The position numbers and the translations under genes were made by a program. A stretch of DNA of 50,493 nucleotides from a virus: positions 1 through 50,493 of the IMG/VR virus record IMGVR_UViG_3300031251_000028. One strand, given 5' to 3'. The notes under the pieces were generated by a model. That model saw only the letters and a list, made by a program, of their open reading frames with translations, was not told where the DNA came from and ran no database searches. Numbering within the stretch: the first letter of the stretch is position 1; every line of letters starts with the position of its first letter. Positions 32,338 through 41,670 of the stretch are shown here, piece after piece.

Positions 32338-35300
32338 ATGGCCGGACGATTCGCAATTGAGGACGACACCCCTACCACGGACCGCACGGTTTCCCAGAGC
32401 CGTTTTACCATTGAAGAAGAACCCACCGTTCAGCCTCAGGTCAGCGCAATGCCTGATTTGGGGAATCCTCAGATGATGCCTTCACATACGAGAGGGCCGC
32501 TATCCTCCGCCAGAGAGCGGATATTCACCCGTCCAGATTCGACTGACACGCGCACATTCCAACAGTACGACCCGAATGCACCTATCGCCCGTCGGCAGTT
32601 GCAACCGTTGGCGTCTGCTATTCAGAACCCTGTTGGCACGGCGGTAAGCGGTGCCATGGGTGTAGCCAAGGGTGCTACGCTTGGCCTGATGAACAAGCAG
32701 GTCGAAGAGGCCACGGCCGCCATGCCGTCCCTTGGACTGGAGCCGAGCAAGCTTGCCGAGGGTGTAGGGGAGTTCGCCGGGATTATCGCGCCATGGGAAG
32801 GTATCGCCGGGGCGGTGAGCGCCACCTTCGGCCTTGCCAATGCCGGGAGAGTAGGCAGGGTTGCCACCCAGGCGGCGACTGGCGGCATTGTAGGGGCTAC
32901 AGAGGCCAGCAACACCGGCAAAGATATTGCCGACGAGGCGGCGAAGACTGCGGCATTTGCCGGAGCGATCACGGGCGGTCTGGAATTGCCGGGGGCAGTC
33001 AGGGAGTCGAACTGGTGGCGGATGCTCACCAACAAGGAGCGGGGCCTTGTCGTGCAGACCATTGACGACATCAAAGCCGGGCTCAAGTCTCAGGGATGGC
33101 ATGAGGGGAGGATAGAGGCGAAGATCGCCCGTCTCGACCCCGAAAGCTTCCAGGATGCGCTCAAGAAGAGGATGGCGGGTGAAGGAACTCCGGCACCAGA
33201 ATCAGGCGGGGACCAACCATCCCCAAAACCGGCAGAAAAAGCCGCAGAAGTCCTGAAAGAAGCGGCACCGCCCGTGGGGACCAATCAGAGCCAGTTACCC
33301 GCCCCAGCCGAGTATCCGCCCGTCAACACCGACCTGATGGATCAGATCAAGGCCCGCCGAGGCCGTTACACCATCGAAGAGGAGCAACAGATCAGTGATA
33401 CAAAACCGGGAGAAACCGCGCAAGAAACCCAAGTGACGAAAGCACAGGAGGTGCAGGATGAACAGAAGACCGAAGTATCTGAGGAAGGAAATACGGGGGA
33501 GACGGGAACTAGCCAGGATGCGGTTCGCGATTCTTACCAAAACAATATCGCTGGAGGAAGCGGAGGAAATGTATCCGCCCAAACCGGAACCTATTCGTTG
33601 CCGAGTGGGGAGCGTGAGCCGAGACGACCAGAAGATGTACTTTCCGGTGCATCAGGAGGTCTCCGCCCCGCAATCAGAGAACCCAATTCAGACGTTACAA
33701 TTGGCCAGCCAGGCAGCACCCATCCCGAGATAATCGACGCCAACGACATCGGCCCGGACCATGAGCGCGGTTTTGTCGGTCCTGATGGCGAATTCATGAC
33801 CCGCGCCGAGGCCAAGGACTGGCTCAAGAAAAATGACCCGGAGATGTTCAAGGCATGGGAGCTGGAGTCGGATACACCGGAGCTTCACAGCCAGGATCTC
33901 AATGCCGCGGTTGAGAAGGTGGCGGAAGAAGGCGCGGAAAAGGCAGTAACACCACGGGAAGTAACGCCCGATGAAGTCGCAAATATCAACGATCAGATAA
34001 CTCAAATGCGCCAGGAAGCCCACGCCATTACTGAAAAGATCAAGGGTGTGGTACTCCCTAACGGTGTGGTAAAAGGGCGCATAGGTGGGGCAAAGGGCGA
34101 AGTTCTTTCCAAGAAAGCGGAAGGTTTGTTCAAGAAGGCCAATGCGCTTGAAGATGAATGGTATGCGGCATTGGCGCCGGATAAATTCACGCCGGACGAA
34201 TTGAACCAGGCAGCAGCCAAGGGAATGCCGATCCTCAAACCTTCCGATGTGCCAAGCGTACAAGCGGAAACGGTGCCGGATAAAAAACCGGCACCAACTA
34301 ATAAAACCACCGGCCCCCGCAACCTTCTGAGCGAAATTCGCAAAGCTGGCGGCATCAACATGCAGTCTTTGATCGACAACCTGGACAGCAAAGAGATCAA
34401 GGGCGCCAAGGGTGGTAACCGCTACCTGCGAGTAACCGGCAAGAACGGTGTTGGCCTTGACCAGATGGCTACCCAGATGCGCGACCTTGGCTGGCAGGTG
34501 CCGCTTGATGTAGACGGCCGGGTGGATGCCAAGGCGTTTGCCGAGATGGTGCGTGACCAGATCAACGGTCAGGCCGCTATCCATCCCGACGACGTGGACC
34601 GTTTCACCGACAAGCGTGTAGCGGACGCCGCGCAAGATATTCATCACCTATCGGATGCAGAGCTTGACGAACTCGACTATGCCAACTGGACGAACGAAGA
34701 ACGGGACGCCTACCATGCTGGGCTTGATGCGATCAGCGCTGATTTGTTAGACGAGCTTGTAGAACCCGACTATAATTATTTATCGGACAGGATCAAGGAG
34801 GTCCAGGATGCGATCACAGCCGTTACAAGAGACATTGAAGGGCGCGGTGAAGAACTTGCCGAAGGCCAGCCAGGTGAAGGTACTCAACGCCTTACAGAAA
34901 AAAATGAAGGCAACGGCCGACCTGCCGGCGAAGTAGTCTCTACCTCAGGCGAGGTCCAGAACAAACTTTTCGCAACACCCCCCACCTTCGGCAAGAAGCC
35001 GCAGACCGGCGGCAAGGCCACCTCTACCAGTGACCTGCTGGATAACTTCACGGCAGACAAAACGCCCGACCTCTTTGCGTCTCAGGAAGTTCCTGGTGAG
35101 ACACAACCAGAACGCATTGAAGATTTCGGCGAGAAGATCGGTGGAGCCCGCAAGGACACCGCTGAACGAGGCTATGCCAAGGCTGGCAAGACCAAGGGGG
35201 AGCCTGCGCCTGAACCGTGGCGCAAGAAGTACGTGGCCATGGAAAAGGTGGACGGTTCCGGGTGGTCTGTCGGCAAAACCGGTGACCGCTTCGGTATCAG

Positions 35301-38300
35301 CGCAAAGAGAGCACAGACCTTTGCCACAAAAGAGGATGCAGAGGCTGCAATACCGGTCTATGCCGTTGCCGAAAAGCATCATGTTTACCAGAACAAAGAC
35401 GGTACCTGGAACATCTGGAAAAAAACCGGGGAACGCAAGCGCATCAAGGTAGTAGCAGAAGATTTCCCGTCCCGCGAAGAGGCCATGACATACATGGCGA
35501 CACATGCGGTGGATCTGCTGAATCTCAAGACCTCATTTGGCGAAGAGATCCTGCCGGTGCCGGAAATCGCCATCAGAAAGGGAACGGAACGACGTACCGG
35601 CCCGGCAACTCCCGAGATGTTCATGGAGACGTTCGCGCCACGGGGAATTGAATTCGGCAACTGGAACAACCAGGCGGAACGGCAGCAGGTAATGGATCAT
35701 GCCTATGATGGTCTGCTTGATCTGGCCGAAGTGTTGAACGTGCCGCCCAAGGCATTGATGCTGAATGGCGACCTTGCCATTGCTTTCGGCGCCAGGGGGC
35801 AGGGACTCTCCGGGGCCAAGGCCCATTACGAGCGAGATTACGCCGCCATTAACCTCACCAAAATGAGCGGCGCCGGCTCACTGGCGCATGAATGGTTCCA
35901 CGCCTTTGACCACTACATGGCCCGGCTCGATGGCAAAGCTGCTGCTGAAAGGGCGGCTAACGACAAGGGAAACAAGGTTTTCGAAGAACGCGGATTGAAG
36001 CGTGACCTTCAGAGCCATGGCAACAGTTTCAATTCCAAACTCCGGCCGGAACTGCAACAGGCTTACAAAGACCTGATCAAGGCAATGTACCGAAAGGCCG
36101 AGAAGTATGTGGAGGATACTGAGAAGGCGGACAAGTTCGTCGCCACTACCCGCGAAAATCTGAGCGAATCGCTCCAGTCTATCCGCAATGACCTTACCCG
36201 CAACCTTGCTGAAGATTATACCTGGCGCAAAAACAAGCGGGGATTGGCACCCGCCTCAGAAGAACAGCTTTCCGAATTTGACCGACTGGCAAATGTTCTT
36301 GTTGAAGGCGGCGACCTTGAAACCCAATATCGGCCCGACAATCCTACGGCCCCAGCCAACAGCCGGGCAGCGTTCAGCGGCCGGAATACCAACGACACCC
36401 TGGAGGGGATCGGCGCCATTCTCAAGGCGGTACGAAACCGCAGCGGATTCAATGCGGATCGCACCGGTATACTAGACCGTCTCCGCACGGATATGTCGCT
36501 GTATTCCGCCCGGCTCAAGATGTTGAAGGATGCCGAAAGTCAGACGGAACAAACCCGACAGATGCCCACCTCCTTCGCCATGGAAGCGAAGAAGATGGAC
36601 CAGGCACGGGCCGGGGATTACTGGAGCGAACCTCATGAAATGGTGGCCAGGGCGTTTGCATCTTATGTGGAGGATAAGGTAGCCCAAGCTGGTGGCCAGA
36701 GCGATTTCCTAGTGTACCACGCCCACGGCGGTATTCTGCTCCCGATGATTGACGGTTTCATTGCCCGGCCCTACCCGGAAGGCGCGGAACGATCAGCCAT
36801 TAACGACGAGTTCGACAAACTGATAGGAACACTGAAGACAAAGGAGACCGAGCGAGGCACCGCGCTATTTTCCCTTGCAAAACGCGAAGACGATGTTAAA
36901 TTAAATTCAGACGATGCCGAACGAATCGGCAAGATCAAGCGAGGCGAATATGTCCCGGAACGACTACAGCAAAAATATGGAGAAGCGTTGTCAGAAGGCG
37001 ATCTCGGCGCAGCAGCCAGCATCGCTCGAAGAGTTCAGGAAGCAGTGCGCGGAGGGGAAATCTCCGGCAGTGATTCATGGGAAAGACGCCAAAGATACCG
37101 CCAACTCGCCGAAAGCGAAATAAGACCCGCCGAAGAAAAGGCCCTGCGCGAATGGGCCGAGGTCAACAATAAGTTAATCCCCGCATCAGATTTTGAACAA
37201 GCACTGCAAGAGCGCGGCGCCAAGGGAGGTCAGGAGCATAAAGTCTACCTGTCACCCGACGGAGCTCGCGTTTTTAAGGCCAACAACCTTTCTTTCCACG
37301 ATACATACCTGGATTTCTTTCACCGTCTCGCTGTTCACAATGTCGAGTTTTCCGGAACGCCTTATCAGTTTGAAGGGTTCACTGAGCTTGACGGCAAACT
37401 ACAACCAGTTATTTCTCAACCATGGGTGCAAGGCCGCAAGGCCACCTTTGAGGAATCCCACAGCAACATGGTCAATCGCGGCTTTGATCCAGTTGGCACC
37501 AGTGACAAGCCAGTCGCCTACCGTATCCCCGATACCGACCTGATCATCCGAGATGTCCATGGTGATAATACCCGCATAAACAAAGCTGGCGACATCTTCA
37601 CCATTGACCCGGTGATCGAGCATGACCTTGACACCAAGGTGGACCGGTTGAAGGCGGAAGCGACTGCCGCCGAAAAGGCCCCGAACCTTTCCCTCTCCAA
37701 GGCCAAAAAGTCCGGCATCCTCCAGGCCGACGCCCTGGCCGCCGTAGATCCCCTCCTGAAGAACTGGAAGAACGCTCCGCCTGTGGACGTGATACAGGAC
37801 GAATCGCAATTACCGGCTGACCTGTTCGACCAGATCCGCTCCATCGGTGCCGAGGGGCGGGTGCGCGGGCTCTTCAACGAGGGCCGGGTACACCTGATCG
37901 CCGATAACCTCCGCACAACCGATGAAGCCCTTGAAACCCTGCTGCATGAAGTAGTGGGGCACTACGGCATAAGAGGCTTGATGGGTAAGGATTTTGACCC
38001 GATCTTGCGGGACATCTATGAACTGTACGGCAAGAAGGGGTTGGAAGAGATCGCCTACCGCTACGGTTTGGACCTGAACGACCCCGAGGACCGCAAGATT
38101 GCCGCCGAAGAGAAGCTGGCCGAGATAGCGCAGACCGGAGAGCGCCCCGGCTTTGTCCGCCGCGTGATTGGCATGATCAAAGACTGGTTGAGAAAAATGG
38201 GCCTTGACCTCAAGTGGACGGATGAGGATATCAAGGCGCTGCTTGACCGGGCCAGGGGATGGGTGGAGAGAGGGAAGGGCAAGAGCGCGGCCGAGAATGT

Positions 38301-41300
38301 CCGGTTTTCCATGGGCAAGGAAGAACCCTCCACGTCCAAACCAACCCCCGAACTGGTGAAGCGCTACAACGAGTTCCTGAACCGGGCGGAAGAGGCGGTT
38401 AAGAACCGCAACGAGGAAGCCGCCTTGAAGTGGCTGGCTAGGGCCGACGAGATGGAAAGATCCTGGACGCCGGAACCGGCAATAAAGATTCCAGGAGGGA
38501 CGCAAGATGCCAACAATATTCAAAGGGGCCGACAAAGTGAGCAGGCTGGTGAATATCATCCAGACCAGGGCGTTGCTGAAGGATCTGGAGAAAAACCCGT
38601 ATTACCTGGGAAGGACGGGGAAACTGCTGATGACACCCAGCGTACCACCGGCATCAAGAACGCCGTAACCGAAGAGGAACGCGAGACCAAGGGCAAGAAC
38701 CCCGTGGAGGTCGAAACCCGCCGCTCATTCGGTGAAGCCTTCGACCGCGGGAAGGAGGCGGTTGACTCCGGGCAGATCGACCCCCGTGTCTTGGCCGAGA
38801 ACCTTGCCAACGCCCCCCGCGCTCTGTCCGCCGAGGAATCCGTTGCCCTGATCTACGACCGTATGAGACTTCAGAACGATCATGCCACGGTCATGGAGCA
38901 GATCGAGAAGGCCACGGCTGCGGAAGATACCGCCGCTGTCCTGGAGGGGCGGCAAAGGCTTGCCAAGATCGAGGACGACATCAACACCAACGACGAAGCC
39001 GCCCGTCGCACCGGTTACGAGCAGGGCCTTGGCCTGGCCGCACGCAAGATGATGATCGCCGAGGACTATTCCCTTGCCCGTTCCGTGCAGCGCCTTCGGG
39101 TTGCCACCGGCCTGCCAGATATCCCCGAAGAGCTCCGCGCCAAGATCGAAGACCTGACCAAGCAGTTGCAGGAAGCCTTGAAGAAATCAGAGGTATATGA
39201 GGAAAAAATAAGGGAACTGGAAGCCGCCCGCAAGGTCCGCCGGATGACCGAGGAACTGGCACCGGTCCGCCGTGCAGAGAAGCGCGGCAGCAGCAGCCGT
39301 AAGGCCATGGACACCGAATTCCGCGCCCTGTCCAACAAGCTCAAGGCCAAGTTTGGCGTGCTCAATATCGGTTTCGACCCCGAGGACGTGGTGGTACTGG
39401 CGGAAATGGCCCGCAACCGGGTTATCGCCGGGATTACCGACGCCAAGGCGATTGTTGACGACATCTTCGAGGAACTGAAGGACCTGCCCGACCTGGAGAA
39501 GCGGGACATCCGGGACGCCATTTCCGGTTATGGCAAAGCCTACAAGATGACTCAGGACGAGATATCGGCGGAGCTGCGGGAAGCCCGCCGGCAGATGCGC
39601 CTTATCTCCGCCCTGGAGGATGCACAGGCCGGGGAACCGCCGTTGCACTCAGGACTCCAGCGCGACCCGATTTCCGATGAAGTCCGAGACCTACAGCGCC
39701 AGGTCAAGGAGGCCATGCGAGAGAGCGGCCTTGATGCTCAGTCCATGCGGTCACCGGAAGAACAATGGAAAACCGCCATTGATTCGGTCAAGACCCGGCT
39801 CAAGAACGAGATCCACGACCTGGACCAGCAGATCACCGCGGGTAAGCGGACCCACAAGGAAAAGTCCTCCATCGAGTACGACGAGGAAGCCAAGAAGCTC
39901 AAATCCATCCGCGACGACAAGAAACGGCTCCTCGACGAGATCGACGCCCGGCCGCCGAAGTCCGAGGATGAATTGCAGAAGATCCACCTCAAGGCATACA
40001 AGACCCGGACCGCCAGCCGCATTGCCGACCTGGAACGGAAGCTTAAAACCGGCGACTTCGAGAAGAAGGCCCGGCGCGTCCTGCAAATGGACCCGGAAGA
40101 CCTGAGACTGAAGGCCGAGGCCGAGCGGATCAAGGAGGCCATCAATACCGAGATCCGCAAGCAGGAGTTGGCAAACCGGACGGCGGCCGAGCGCGGCCTT
40201 GACTGGATGGTGAAGTGGAGAAGGGCTGTCATCCTCTCCGGATCTGCAACTATCGGCAAGCTGACCACCGCGGCGTCCCTCCGGCAGATCACCACTCCCC
40301 TCGAGGAGCTTGTGGGCGGGGTGCTGTCCAGGATGCCGGTATTCTCCCGTATCGCCGAGAAGGCCCCTCGAGAAGGTGGCGGTCTGAACGTCCGGGCCGA
40401 GGCCGAGGCAATGCGGCAGTGGTTCGCCAAGGCCACCTACATGGACGCCTGGGACGTGATCAAGACCGGCCGGGGAGAACTGGACCGGATGTATGGCAAA
40501 AAGCACGACCTTCCCCCCGAGGCGATTGAGTTCTTCGGCCATGTCCATGGGGCGCTCAAGATCATGCCGAAGCGGGCCGAGTTCTACCGCTCCCTCCAGA
40601 AAAGGACCGAGTGGGCCATCAAGAACGGCCTGGACGTATCCAACCCGACGACACAGGCCACGCTTTTTGCCGAGTCATACGTGGATGCCAACCGCGCCAT
40701 CTTCATGCAGGACAACGCCATGGTCACCGCTTACCGGATGCTGATCAACTTCCTGCGCCACAAAGGGACCGCGGGCAGGGCAGGGGCGACCGCCCTGCAG
40801 ATGCTCATGCCGATTGTGAAAATCCCGACTAACTTTGTGGCCGAGACGACTTCCTACGCTGCCGGCGGCGCCAAGGCCATCGGCAAGCTGATCGGCTCCA
40901 AGGGTATCGGCAACCTCACCCCTGAGGAAGCCGATTATGTCATGCGGGCCTTGAAAAAGCAGGGCATAGGCTTGGCCATGCTGGTCATGGGGTATCTCCT
41001 GGCCAGCGAGATTGGCGGGTATTACGAACGGGGCGAGAAACGCAAGGCCAGCGACGTAAAGGCGGGCGGGCTCCGTATCCTGGGTGTGGATATTCCGCGC
41101 TGGGCGCTCCATACGCCGGTCCTGGAAGTCTTACAGATCGGCGCCACCCTGCGACGTGTCGAGGACCACTATAAAGAGTACAACGAGAAACACCCGGACA
41201 AGCCCCAGAAACAGCATGCCATTGCCTCCGGGTTGTTCGCCGGGGCCAAGGGGCTGATTGAGGAAGTGCCGTTTTTCGAGCAGCCGGTGAGAACAGGCGA

Positions 41301-41667
41301 ATCGCTCCGCACGGCCGAGAGCGCCACGAAGTTCGGCAGCCAGTTTGCCGAAAGCCTCCTGGTCCCGCCCGACCTGCGGAAGATATCGAAGTCGATGGAC
41401 AAGGCCGGTGACGAGCAGATCCCGAGGGAGCAGAATACGCTCCTTCAGATGCTTCAAGGGGATATCCCCGGCCAGCGCAAGAAGTTGCCCCTGGATATGA
41501 AGCGGATCGAGCGGATGCAGATCGACCAGATGGCCAACATCATGGAGCAGGCACCGTCCTACGTGGTGGACGAAATCAAGCCGGTATTCCGCAAGAAGTT
41601 CCGCAACTCGAAGGGGCTAGAACCGGAAGAGCGGCGGCGGTATCTGGATATTTTGAGATCGGAGTAA
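32338..41667 (+). CDS. Giant polyvalent internal virion protein
   Basis: 3109 residues with several identifiable domains. Residues 1-350 hold three short RF/YxIE-acidic motifs (RFAIEDD, RFTIEEE, RYTIEEE) and two Gly/Ala-rich membrane-like stretches (~97-190). At ~960-1195 an LPD1-like polyvalent domain carries the zincin motif HEWFH (1184-1188). At ~1625-1770 there is a polyvalent kinase-like domain (HGDN at 1741, Asp1757 in IDPV). At 1870-1875 there is a second putative metalloprotease motif, HEVVGH. Coiled coils occupy ~2200-2650, and a hydrophobic segment lies at ~2877-2898. Location last in the core-protein run matches proteins ejected into the cell (T7 gp16, N4 vRNAP). Ejection is inferred; no polymerase motif was seen. 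Confidence 0.85.
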   Translation: MAGRFAIEDDTPTTDRTVSQSRFTIEEEPTVQPQVSAMPDLGNPQMMPSHTRGPLSSARERIFTRPDSTDTRTFQQYDPNAPIARRQLQPLASAIQNPVGTAVSGAMGVAKGATLGLMNKQVEEATAAMPSLGLEPSKLAEGVGEFAGIIAPWEGIAGAVSATFGLANAGRVGRVATQAATGGIVGATEASNTGKDIADEAAKTAAFAGAITGGLELPGAVRESNWWRMLTNKERGLVVQTIDDIKAGLKSQGWHEGRIEAKIARLDPESFQDALKKRMAGEGTPAPESGGDQPSPKPAEKAAEVLKEAAPPVGTNQSQLPAPAEYPPVNTDLMDQIKARRGRYTIEEEQQISDTKPGETAQETQVTKAQEVQDEQKTEVSEEGNTGETGTSQDAVRDSYQNNIAGGSGGNVSAQTGTYSLPSGEREPRRPEDVLSGASGGLRPAIREPNSDVTIGQPGSTHPEIIDANDIGPDHERGFVGPDGEFMTRAEAKDWLKKNDPEMFKAWELESDTPELHSQDLNAAVEKVAEEGAEKAVTPREVTPDEVANINDQITQMRQEAHAITEKIKGVVLPNGVVKGRIGGAKGEVLSKKAEGLFKKANALEDEWYAALAPDKFTPDELNQAAAKGMPILKPSDVPSVQAETVPDKKPAPTNKTTGPRNLLSEIRKAGGINMQSLIDNLDSKEIKGAKGGNRYLRVTGKNGVGLDQMATQMRDLGWQVPLDVDGRVDAKAFAEMVRDQINGQAAIHPDDVDRFTDKRVADAAQDIHHLSDAELDELDYANWTNEERDAYHAGLDAISADLLDELVEPDYNYLSDRIKEVQDAITAVTRDIEGRGEELAEGQPGEGTQRLTEKNEGNGRPAGEVVSTSGEVQNKLFATPPTFGKKPQTGGKATSTSDLLDNFTADKTPDLFASQEVPGETQPERIEDFGEKIGGARKDTAERGYAKAGKTKGEPAPEPWRKKYVAMEKVDGSGWSVGKTGDRFGISAKRAQTFATKEDAEAAIPVYAVAEKHHVYQNKDGTWNIWKKTGERKRIKVVAEDFPSREEAMTYMATHAVDLLNLKTSFGEEILPVPEIAIRKGTERRTGPATPEMFMETFAPRGIEFGNWNNQAERQQVMDHAYDGLLDLAEVLNVPPKALMLNGDLAIAFGARGQGLSGAKAHYERDYAAINLTKMSGAGSLAHEWFHAFDHYMARLDGKAAAERAANDKGNKVFEERGLKRDLQSHGNSFNSKLRPELQQAYKDLIKAMYRKAEKYVEDTEKADKFVATTRENLSESLQSIRNDLTRNLAEDYTWRKNKRGLAPASEEQLSEFDRLANVLVEGGDLETQYRPDNPTAPANSRAAFSGRNTNDTLEGIGAILKAVRNRSGFNADRTGILDRLRTDMSLYSARLKMLKDAESQTEQTRQMPTSFAMEAKKMDQARAGDYWSEPHEMVARAFASYVEDKVAQAGGQSDFLVYHAHGGILLPMIDGFIARPYPEGAERSAINDEFDKLIGTLKTKETERGTALFSLAKREDDVKLNSDDAERIGKIKRGEYVPERLQQKYGEALSEGDLGAAASIARRVQEAVRGGEISGSDSWERRQRYRQLAESEIRPAEEKALREWAEVNNKLIPASDFEQALQERGAKGGQEHKVYLSPDGARVFKANNLSFHDTYLDFFHRLAVHNVEFSGTPYQFEGFTELDGKLQPVISQPWVQGRKATFEESHSNMVNRGFDPVGTSDKPVAYRIPDTDLIIRDVHGDNTRINKAGDIFTIDPVIEHDLDTKVDRLKAEATAAEKAPNLSLSKAKKSGILQADALAAVDPLLKNWKNAPPVDVIQDESQLPADLFDQIRSIGAEGRVRGLFNEGRVHLIADNLRTTDEALETLLHEVVGHYGIRGLMGKDFDPILRDIYELYGKKGLEEIAYRYGLDLNDPEDRKIAAEEKLAEIAQTGERPGFVRRVIGMIKDWLRKMGLDLKWTDEDIKALLDRARGWVERGKGKSAAENVRFSMGKEEPSTSKPTPELVKRYNEFLNRAEEAVKNRNEEAALKWLARADEMERSWTPEPAIKIPGGTQDANNIQRGRQSEQAGEYHPDQGVAEGSGEKPVLPGKDGETADDTQRTTGIKNAVTEEERETKGKNPVEVETRRSFGEAFDRGKEAVDSGQIDPRVLAENLANAPRALSAEESVALIYDRMRLQNDHATVMEQIEKATAAEDTAAVLEGRQRLAKIEDDINTNDEAARRTGYEQGLGLAARKMMIAEDYSLARSVQRLRVATGLPDIPEELRAKIEDLTKQLQEALKKSEVYEEKIRELEAARKVRRMTEELAPVRRAEKRGSSSRKAMDTEFRALSNKLKAKFGVLNIGFDPEDVVVLAEMARNRVIAGITDAKAIVDDIFEELKDLPDLEKRDIRDAISGYGKAYKMTQDEISAELREARRQMRLISALEDAQAGEPPLHSGLQRDPISDEVRDLQRQVKEAMRESGLDAQSMRSPEEQWKTAIDSVKTRLKNEIHDLDQQITAGKRTHKEKSSIEYDEEAKKLKSIRDDKKRLLDEIDARPPKSEDELQKIHLKAYKTRTASRIADLERKLKTGDFEKKARRVLQMDPEDLRLKAEAERIKEAINTEIRKQELANRTAAERGLDWMVKWRRAVILSGSATIGKLTTAASLRQITTPLEELVGGVLSRMPVFSRIAEKAPREGGGLNVRAEAEAMRQWFAKATYMDAWDVIKTGRGELDRMYGKKHDLPPEAIEFFGHVHGALKIMPKRAEFYRSLQKRTEWAIKNGLDVSNPTTQATLFAESYVDANRAIFMQDNAMVTAYRMLINFLRHKGTAGRAGATALQMLMPIVKIPTNFVAETTSYAAGGAKAIGKLIGSKGIGNLTPEEADYVMRALKKQGIGLAMLVMGYLLASEIGGYYERGEKRKASDVKAGGLRILGVDIPRWALHTPVLEVLQIGATLRRVEDHYKEYNEKHPDKPQKQHAIASGLFAGAKGLIEEVPFFEQPVRTGESLRTAESATKFGSQFAESLLVPPDLRKISKSMDKAGDEQIPREQNTLLQMLQGDIPGQRKKLPLDMKRIERMQIDQMANIMEQAPSYVVDEIKPVFRKKFRNSKGLEPEERRRYLDILRSE
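33458..33733 (+). CDS. Nested out-of-phase ORF 1 inside the giant gene
   Basis: 91 residues in the +1 frame. AGGAGGT at 33446-33452 is 5 nt before ATG 33458, near-ideal for translation. The product looks natural (KEIRGRRELARMRFAILTK, then ISLEEAEEMYPPKPEP). The giant frame over the same DNA is a low-complexity Gly/Ser/Thr/Glu/Asn linker. This suggests an older small gene overprinted by the long frame. Function unknown. Confidence 0.5.
   Translation: MNRRPKYLRKEIRGRRELARMRFAILTKTISLEEAEEMYPPKPEPIRCRVGSVSRDDQKMYFPVHQEVSAPQSENPIQTLQLASQAAPIPR
34808..34936 (+). CDS. Nested out-of-phase ORF 2 inside the giant gene
   Basis: 42 residues in the same +1 frame, basic and helical (LKGAVKNLPKASQVKVLNAL). 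AAGGAGGT at 34795-34802 is 5 nt upstream of the ATG. The 15-base motif AGGAGGTSCAGGATG is shared with nested ORF 1. The giant frame here again is linker-like. Confidence 0.4.
   Translation: MRSQPLQETLKGAVKNLPKASQVKVLNALQKKMKATADLPAK
36950..37123 (+). CDS. Possible nested out-of-phase ORF (weaker)
   Basis: 57 residues in the +1 frame with only GAGG 6 nt before the ATG. The product has a plausible composition (SLEEFRKQCAEGKSPAVIHG), but the giant frame over this stretch also looks like ordinary protein. Support is therefore weaker than for the other nested ORFs. Confidence 0.2.
   Translation: MSRNDYSKNMEKRCQKAISAQQPASLEEFRKQCAEGKSPAVIHGKDAKDTANSPKAK
38507..38668 (+). CDS. Nested out-of-phase ORF 3 inside the giant gene
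   Basis: 53 residues in the +1 frame. AGGAGG at 38493-38498 is 8 nt from the ATG. The product is natural-looking (FKGADKVSRLVNIIQTRALL, then EKNPYYLGRTGKLLM), while the long frame reads as a Gly/Asp/Glu/Gln-rich linker. Third case in the same reading frame. Confidence 0.45.
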   Translation: MPTIFKGADKVSRLVNIIQTRALLKDLEKNPYYLGRTGKLLMTPSVPPASRTP

Positions 41668-41670
41668 CCT

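Noticed and set aside
32338-41667. Giant virion RNA polymerase like that of phage N4
   Set aside because: The capsid family and protein size suggested it, but I found no RNA polymerase motifs; polyvalent-type peptidase- and kinase-like motifs were seen instead.
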